Shown one piece after another: positions 58,071 to 64,000 of a stretch of DNA of 64,000 nt. This DNA comes from Kryptolebias marmoratus (lineage: Eukaryota; Chordata; Actinopteri; Cyprinodontiformes; Rivulidae), in assembly GCF_001649575.2 (NCBI RefSeq), contig NC_051438.1:27599325-27663324 (forward strand). Reading direction: 5' to 3'. The stretch's first letter is position 1, and the number at the start of each line of letters is the position of its first letter. A program made the translations under genes and the position numbers. Below the pieces are notes generated by a model that did no database searches, was not told the origin of the DNA, and worked only from the letters and a program-made list of their open reading frames with translations.

Positions 58071-59039
58071 GCGTTGTTGCCATTTTTACCTTTTGGCGGC
58101 GTGCGATAATAAAAAGACTTGTCAGACCAAGAAACCAACCTGTTCTGTGTGAATCTCTTAAGCTTTTCTGCTTTAATTTAGTCCCACGAGGCTCCTCGTA
58201 CATAAAAAGAGAGAGAAACCCGGAGAATCCTTAAGCCAGATTACTTTTATTGACTTTATTTCAGCTGCGAGGGCCATGAACCCGTGTCCCTTTGCTCGCT
58301 GCTTTCCTGCAGGCTCGTCTGGCCCAGCAGACTGAAACTAACAACAACTGTCTGAAATATTAATGTCCCCAGAGACAATCTGTGCGTCCTTGTTTCCGCG
58401 CAGGAGGGGGGGACATAAAATGCTCCAAGCTGAAGGCTTTCCCCTCGTCCTCCTCTCTTCGACAGAAACCAGAGCATCTTCAGACTCTAATGTTTGCTGT
58501 GTTTAATTTTTTGGGGAATGTCAAAGTGGGACAACATATCGTGACCCCACCCCCCAACAACACACACACACATTCACATTTTAAGTCTTACTCTATCTGT
58601 GTTTAAGTCTATCAGTTGTATATAAACAGCTTATCTCTTCATCAGCTGATCCTGTCTTTAAAACATCCCTCCCAGAAATACACACAAACATCACAGATTC
58701 AACAGGATTTTCCTGAATTCTGATCAATTAATTTGAATTAAACACATATCATAGTTGCTCTCAAGTTTGGATCTTTCTCTCCATCCTCTCAGCTGTTAGA
58801 TTGTAAATAATGATCAGTAAACAGCTGGAACTTGTTATTTATTAGTAATTAGTAGCTTTAGCTAACCTGAACATTTCCAGGCCTCCTCTTGATGCTCAGA
58901 CACAACTTCCTGCTGTCTTTCCTGCCTCCATCTTTATCTTTCTGCCTCTCCATCTTTAGCTCTCTGTCATCAGATGAGCGGGTCTCCTCTCTGCTGTGAG
59001 ATTGAGAGCTGCCAGTGCTCGGGGAAGTGGGCGGGGCTT
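58071..59039. other. No gene seen
   Basis: AT-rich intergenic DNA; no recognised feature. Confidence 0.6.
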
Positions 59040-59310
59040 ACGGCACGCTGCAGAATAAGTGCTTTCTCGCATTTAGCCGCCAAAGTCACGAGATTTGTCG
59101 CTAGTCGCTTTAAAAAAAATGCTAGAGGGATCTGAAAAACTCACTAAATATAGCATTAAAGTGACAAAAAGGCCGTTTGCGTGTTTTTTTGGGTGAGAAA
59201 TACAAAGTGTGGCATGTGAGGGCCAAATGCGGGACTTTTGGCTGTCCCACACAGGGCGATGCGGGACACGGGACGGGGGGGGGCTAAAGGTGGGACGGTT
59301 GGCAAGAATG
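59040..59310. repeat. Unclassified dispersed repeat
   Basis: Contains GCTAGAGGGATCTGAAAAAC and GGGACGGTTGGCAAGAATGC. The second is shared with 63394-63413, so the two places hold parts of one family. Confidence 0.5.
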
Positions 59311-60041
59311 CCAAAAACACAAGATGTTTGGAACAATGTCCTCATTTTGGAAAGACGGCTCCAAACTGGAGATGTTTGACAAAATGCGCCGAAACATCCG
59401 GCCTAAATGTGGCGTTACAAACCAACATTGTCTCCTCCGAAGACAGAAACACAACCCTGCTTTCAATGAATCCTCGTTTTATTAACAATAAGACAAAGTA
59501 AAAATATCAAATGTTAAATCGTACCATTCTCTATATAAAAAAAGGTGATTTTGAATTTTATGTCAACAATCTACCTCAAAGGAGCCGAGCGTCTCAAAGG
59601 AATTCCTGCTCAGTAAATCAGATTTATTTTAATTAAACGGATAAAAGAAACATTTTTTGTAAAGGGTTTTTTGTCACGTTTTGGAAGTGTGAAGGTCACA
59701 CGCTCTCAGCCTGAAAAAGGCGAAGGCCGTGAGGACGGTTAGAGCGAGGTTTCGGCAGGTGTTGGTGTTTTCACAGCCGAAGTAATTAATCCTGTCGAAA
59801 CGGACCCGTCGAAGCAAAGACGGCGCCGTTTTCAACAAAGGGTCGAGCGTTATTTCACAGAAATCCAACAGATTTGGGTGGATTTTTAACGGTTACAGGT
59901 GCATCATCCAAGCAAAAGACACCAAAAAGTGTTTTATTTTCTTCTTTTTCAGCATTTGGACACTTTAATAGCGGTTATAAATTCACTTGGTTCCGTTGCA
60001 ACGTTAAAGTCTCCTCAGGTCTGTTTCTGTGTGTTCAGGTG
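59311..60041. other. No gene seen
   Basis: No recognised feature. Confidence 0.6.
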
Positions 60042-60336
60042 TCTGTTAGCAAAATATCTCATGAACCACTGTTTGAAATTAATCGTCGGATAACCAGTGG
60101 ATGAACCTTTGGAGCCAAACCTGATTCAAGATGGCTGCCACACCCCTGACCGTTAATAAAACTCAGTCAGTTTTACAGATACGGAGCTAAACTACGGCTG
60201 AGAGCCATTCAGACACGTCCTCTGAGCGCCCCGTCGTTATTTTTAGGGTCTGACCAAAATGGCCGAAGCTCTGATTCCATCATAAGGTTCCGGCGGGCGA
60301 TATGCATTCCTCCAAGGAATGTTAGGCCTTTAATTT
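60042..60336 (+). repeat. R1 copy, most complete
   Basis: All modules in order over ~295 bp: GTTAGCAAAATATCTCATGA, TTCAAGATGGCTGCCACACC, CAGTTTTACAGATACGGAGC, GGCTGAGAGCCATTCAGACA, GGCGGGCGATATGCATTCCT. The end holds a 7-bp hairpin, CATTCCT (60305-60311) and AGGAATG (60315-60321), then TTAGGCC. No coding capacity. Confidence 0.9.
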
Positions 60337-60433
60337 AAAGCGTGTCAGACTGATGACACTAAATCCGTTCCTCTGAATTTAGAAGCTCCTGACTGCTGCT
60401 TTGACCTCGGATTCTGAGCGACTTTCCTTCAGG

Positions 60434-60460
60434 TGTGTGTGTGTGTGTGTGTGTGTGTGG
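60434..60460. repeat. (GT)n microsatellite
   Basis: About 13 GT units. Confidence 0.95.
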
Positions 60461-60923
60461 TAGGTAGGAGGCGGTGCTGTCTATCTGCACCAAACGGCCT
60501 AATTATCCAAAGCTAGCAGCAGGCCTCGTGCTTTCTCTGGTTAACCCCCCACGCTGTCACATTCAGTCACTCTCGCACCCGTGTGCACTGGGCACAAAGG
60601 TCAAAGGTCGCCGCGCTCCGAGCAGACGCTGCCTAACGTTTCATCTCACACATGAACTCGTTCAGTGATTTTAATGGCTCTCGGTGTGTGTGTGAGGTCA
60701 GACGCTGTAAAACTCCTGAGTGTTTCGCATCATAAACCTGCAGTTAGTTGGATTAAACGAGGACTTCATTATGCAAAGGAGCAGATCAACCACTCATTCT
60801 CCCCCTGCACATCAGTTACAGTGAAGACCAAAACTGAATTAAAATAGAAGCATTTATTTAAAAGAAGTGACTTGAATGTGTATATGACATGTATTTGTGT
60901 GTGTTTGTAAATCCATGGGGATC
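60461..60923. other. No gene seen
   Basis: Includes CATTATGCAAAGGAGCAG, an octamer-like word, in an otherwise unremarkable stretch. Confidence 0.5.
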
Positions 60924-61448
60924 NNNNNNNNNNNNNNNNNNNNNNNNNNNNNNNNNNNNNNNNNNNNNNNNNNNNNNNNNNNNNNNNNNNNNNNNNNNNN
61001 NNNNNNNNNNNNNNNNNNNNNNNNNNNNNNNNNNNNNNNNNNNNNNNNNNNNNNNNNNNNNNNNNNNNNNNNNNNNNNNNNNNNNNNNNNNNNNNNNNNN
61101 NNNNNNNNNNNNNNNNNNNNNNNNNNNNNNNNNNNNNNNNNNNNNNNNNNNNNNNNNNNNNNNNNNNNNNNNNNNNNNNNNNNNNNNNNNNNNNNNNNNN
61201 NNNNNNNNNNNNNNNNNNNNNNNNNNNNNNNNNNNNNNNNNNNNNNNNNNNNNNNNNNNNNNNNNNNNNNNNNNNNNNNNNNNNNNNNNNNNNNNNNNNN
61301 NNNNNNNNNNNNNNNNNNNNNNNNNNNNNNNNNNNNNNNNNNNNNNNNNNNNNNNNNNNNNNNNNNNNNNNNNNNNNNNNNNNNNNNNNNNNNNNNNNNN
61401 NNNNNNNNNNNNNNNNNNNNNNNNNNNNNNNNNNNNNNNNNNNNNNNN
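60924..61448. other. Assembly gap (525 N)
   Basis: Ends exactly at the start of gap-associated repeat copy 2. Confidence 1.
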
Positions 61449-61623
61449 AGCTGCGCTCTTCTTCGTAGACATTGAGTTTGGCTGCAGCTGCACACAGTTG
61501 CAGCGCCTCCTACAGGAAACTGGTGGAGCTACGCAGAGAACCACGCCGTTCAAAAGCCTTGTTTGGATTCATGTTTTTATAAAACACTGAGGTCCGGACC
61601 CCGGGGTCCTCAGTGGGAGCTAC
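61449..61623. repeat. Gap-associated repeat, copy 2
   Basis: Near-identical to 481-652. Here the end forms CACTGAGG (61585-61592) ... CCTCAGTG (61608-61615), an 8-bp inverted pair enclosing the palindrome CCCCGGGG. Confidence 0.85.
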
Positions 61624-61682
61624 AGTCTGTCACAGCTAAAACCAAAATCTCTGAAGCCTTTAAACACCTCAGCCGTCTTTGA

Positions 61683-61900
61683 ATGAATGCATATCGCCCG
61701 CTGACAGAGTTAAAGCTGTTGGTTCGGACCTAAAAGATAACATCACATGCAGCCTCATGTGATATTTAGCTACCGTTCAGCTACTACTGCCTCAGATTTC
61801 AGCTCAGTATCTTTAAAATTCACAGAGAAACTGGCCATCTTGAACTGGATCGACTCCAAAGGTTCGTAGATGTACACCTTAAAATAAAACTCCCTGCAGG
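61683..61900 (-). repeat. R1 copy
   Basis: ATGCATATCGCCCGCTGAC, TTCAGCTACTACTGCCTCAG, CTCAGTATCTTTAAAATTCA and GGCCATCTTGAACTGGATCG. Confidence 0.85.
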
Positions 61901-62544
61901 GTTTTTTAGTGTTATGAACCGTTTACGGCTCCATTTTTACTTTGATGTTGTTTTTAATACAGAGAGCAAAACAAAGCAAACAGTATTTATATAAAAAGGC
62001 TCGTGAACCGTTTTATTTTTTTATTTATTTCGTGATTGTTTTATTAATTGTGCACGTTGGTCCTGCGGGTGTTTAAAGTGCTCTATATAAATAAAGCTGG
62101 CACAGTATTTCATTATGACGGGAACAAAACTATTAACCGTGCACTATAGGGTCCATAAAACTGTTATATTAAGACGTGAAATAATAAACTTTATTTTTTT
62201 TCAGTCAGCGCTGCGATCCAGCCCTGAGCTGTGGGAGTTCTGAATCTGCAGCGTGGAGGTTACAGAGGAAAATAAATTAATTATTACGTAAATGTCTCAT
62301 TAAAAAAGCTTCTGTGAACCCCCCTGCTGCTGACCTCGAATTTAACTTCTGCTTTAAAAAAAAACCTTTTTCTCCTCCGTGTCGGGAAAAATAAGTTAGA
62401 AATGATCAGAAAGCTGCAGCTCTTCACTAACAGGCCTGTAAATTAAACATACGTGCACACAGATCGTCATTTATATTGTAGTCTCTGTTGGGACGGAGGT
62501 CAGCAAATCTGTGGGAGGCACAGCGAGGCTACAAGGAGGTCAGA
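61901..62544. other. No gene seen
   Basis: AT-rich; no recognised feature. Confidence 0.6.
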
Positions 62545-62880
62545 GGTCACGAAGGTGCAGGACTTCGACAGGGAGGGTGGTGAAGAGGTGAAGAAAAGAG
62601 TCCAGGCAGGATTGAGCGGATGGAGGAAAGTTTCAGGTGTGAGCAAAGGTCAAAGGTCAAAGGAAAGGTTTACAGACAGTGGTGAGAGCGGCCATGTTGG
62701 TTTGGAGACAGAACAGGAAGTGTCAGAGCTGAAGATGTTGAGGTTCTCCTTGGGAGGGACGAGGATGGACAGGATTAGGAATGAGGACATCAGAGGTCCA
62801 GCACAGGTTGGAGGACTGGGAGATAAAGTTAGAGATGGTTTGGACACGACCAGAGGAGGGACAGAAGGATGTTAGAGACA
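62545..62880 (+). pseudogene. RTE/Rex3-type LINE 3' fragment
   Basis: One open frame keeps the post-RT region of RTE-type elements: GEEVKKRVQAGLSGWRKVSG, then SELKMLRFSLGGTRMDRIRN and GGLGDKVRDG, followed by a stop after an internal deletion. The RT catalytic box is not present. A different family from the LINE pieces at 15, 19 and 30 kb. Confidence 0.8.
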
Positions 62881-62974
62881 AAGAGGACATGGAGGACAGA
62901 GGACACAGAGGAAAGAGTTAGATGGAGGAGGAGGACAACGCACATGTAGCTGTTTGAAGACGAAATCAGCTGAG

Positions 62975-63137
62975 AGAACGATCTGTGGGGTAATCGGTTA
63001 TGCTCGTCGTCTTGTCGGCCATGACGGTCCTGGTGATCAGCAGAATCTGAATCTGAAGCGTTTTCATCTGATTTTGGTTCAGGTTCATCCTGGTACGGTT
63101 GTAGATCCATTACTCCCGCAAAGTCTTCTTCTTCCAT
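62975..63137 (-). pseudogene. N-terminal fragment resembling P2RX7-like teleost repeat-associated ORF
   Basis: From ATG at 63137 the frame reads MEEEDFAGVMDLQPYQDEPE followed by an acidic Ser-rich stretch (PKSDENASDSDSADHQD). This resembles the start of the many fish proteins annotated 'P2X purinoceptor 7-like', whose Cys-rich zinc-binding domain would follow; here the frame drifts into unrelated sequence and no Cys cluster is found. Recognition is from memory and tentative. Confidence 0.35.
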
Positions 63138-63305
63138 TTTCACCGGTAAACAACCGGACAGGAGCGGCGTTCCTGGCCGGCCGGGGCGCAGCTTTAAATG
63201 TTCGTCTGACAGGAAATGAACTCCCACAGATGCGGCGAGGACAGAACAAACTCTGCTCGCCTTCTGAATCATCTGAGCAGACAGCTCTTTGAATGACCTC
63301 AGGGG

Positions 63306-63412
63306 CTAAATGAGGGACTGTCCTGCCCAATGAGGGACTGTCCAGCCCAATGAGGGACTGTCCAGCCCAATGAGGGACTGTCCAGCCCAATGCGGGACGG
63401 TTGGCAAGTATG
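63306..63412. repeat. 20-bp tandem repeat
   Basis: About five units of AATGAGGGACTGTCCAGCCC; the last diverges to AATGCGGGACGGTTGGCAAG, the sequence shared with 59.29 kb. Confidence 0.92.
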
Positions 63413-63829
63413 CTCATCTGTATTAATATATTAGCTGCTGATAACTTTTTCACAGAAATCCTCCTTCAGAAGATCCAAACTCTCACTTTAAGGAGTAAAA
63501 AGCAACTTTTCTTTCCCTCAGATTGCAACATTTACATAAAACTTGCAGGGCAGTTCTTCCGACTTTAAGTAAGAGCTGGTTGTAGGCGTCTGTGAGACTG
63601 TGTTGTGCCAAAACAGTGTGTGTGTTTTTCTGCCTCTTCCTCATTCATTACTTTTCTTGTGCCAAGTAACAATAGAGGATAAGCAGCGGTATATTCTTAT
63701 TCTTAAAAAAAAGAATTAAATGAAAGGGAATCAGAACCATCATCAGCGTAAATTCACAGGCAATCTGTGTTATGCAACAGCACTGCCTGGTAAAAGTCTA
63801 TACTAGCATACAGGAAAAGAAATAAAGGG
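63413..63829. other. No gene seen
   Basis: AT-rich; no recognised feature. Confidence 0.6.
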
Positions 63830-64000
63830 TTAGGGTCTTTTGGCCCAGGGCTAGAGTTAGGGTCTCTTCAGGGTTGAAGGGGTTTGGGCCTTTTGGCCCA
63901 GGGCTAGGGTTAGGGTCTCCTCAGGGTTGAAGGGGTTAGGGCCTTTTGGCCCAGTGCTAGAGTTAGGGTCTCTTCAGGGTTGAAGGGGTTTGGGCCTTTT
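63830..64000. repeat. 53-bp tandem array with TTAGGG motifs, continuing past the window
   Basis: TTTTGGCCCA recurs at 63838, 63891 and 63944, with TTTT again at 63997: a 53-bp period, about 3.2 units. Each unit has a GGGCCTTTTGGCCC-type hairpin and one or two TTAGGG/AGAGTTAGGG words. Confidence 0.93.

Noticed and set aside
60854..61590. Frames over 190 codons across the 525-N gap
   Set aside because: Most of their length is unknown sequence.
63306..63412. Regular 20-bp repeats as a CRISPR array
   Set aside because: Units are directly adjacent without spacers, and this is a vertebrate genome.

Overview
This is a vertebrate nuclear window, almost certainly from a teleost fish. It holds one real protein-coding gene with large introns and vertebrate splice sites, abundant (CA)n, Tc1-like, hAT-like, Harbinger-like and LINE remnants typical of fish, and no bacterial gene organisation. 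The protein matches vertebrate ANKRD50 along its whole length. The dispersed repeats look percomorph, perhaps a killifish relative, but that placement is a weak inference from memory.

The gene, ankrd50, lies on the minus strand. Its coding sequence is in three exons: 48133-47655, 37582-37350 and 28156-24624. All four splice sites are consensus and the phases match, giving 1414 residues: an N-terminal P-loop NTPase (exons 1-2 and the start of exon 3), about 19 ankyrin repeats, and a Ser-rich tail ending in a PDZ-ligand-like ETPL. The introns are about 10.1 kb and 9.2 kb. A CpG-rich block with a ZNF143-like site (49976-50345) is the probable promoter, 48134-48626 is probable 5' UTR with a short upstream ORF, and the 3' UTR probably runs to about 22.72 kb and carries a 28-bp minisatellite.

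Layout: 1-22.5 kb is downstream intergenic DNA full of repeats. It includes two copies of a terminal-inverted-repeat transposon (called E6 here), one nested in a Tc1-like remnant, and two LINE fragments. 22.7-50.3 kb is the gene with its introns, which carry a second Tc1-like remnant, a LINE fragment, a Harbinger-type MITE, a foldback element and minisatellites. 50.3-64 kb is upstream intergenic DNA with a hAT-type foldback MITE, an RTE-type LINE fragment, a degenerate AAGTAC array and a 53-bp tandem array running off the end.

A modular dispersed repeat (called R1 here; modules in order: GTTAGCAAAATATCTCATGA, AAGATGGCCGCCAC, TTTTACAGATATTGAGCTAA, TGTGGTAGTAGCTGAGAG, GGCGGGCGATATGCATTCC) occurs about 20 times in both orientations outside the transcribed unit, and I see no clear copy inside it. 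Seven assembly gaps are present, several next to poly-G, poly-C, (CA)n or inside repeats. No RNA gene, CRISPR array or second host gene could be supported.
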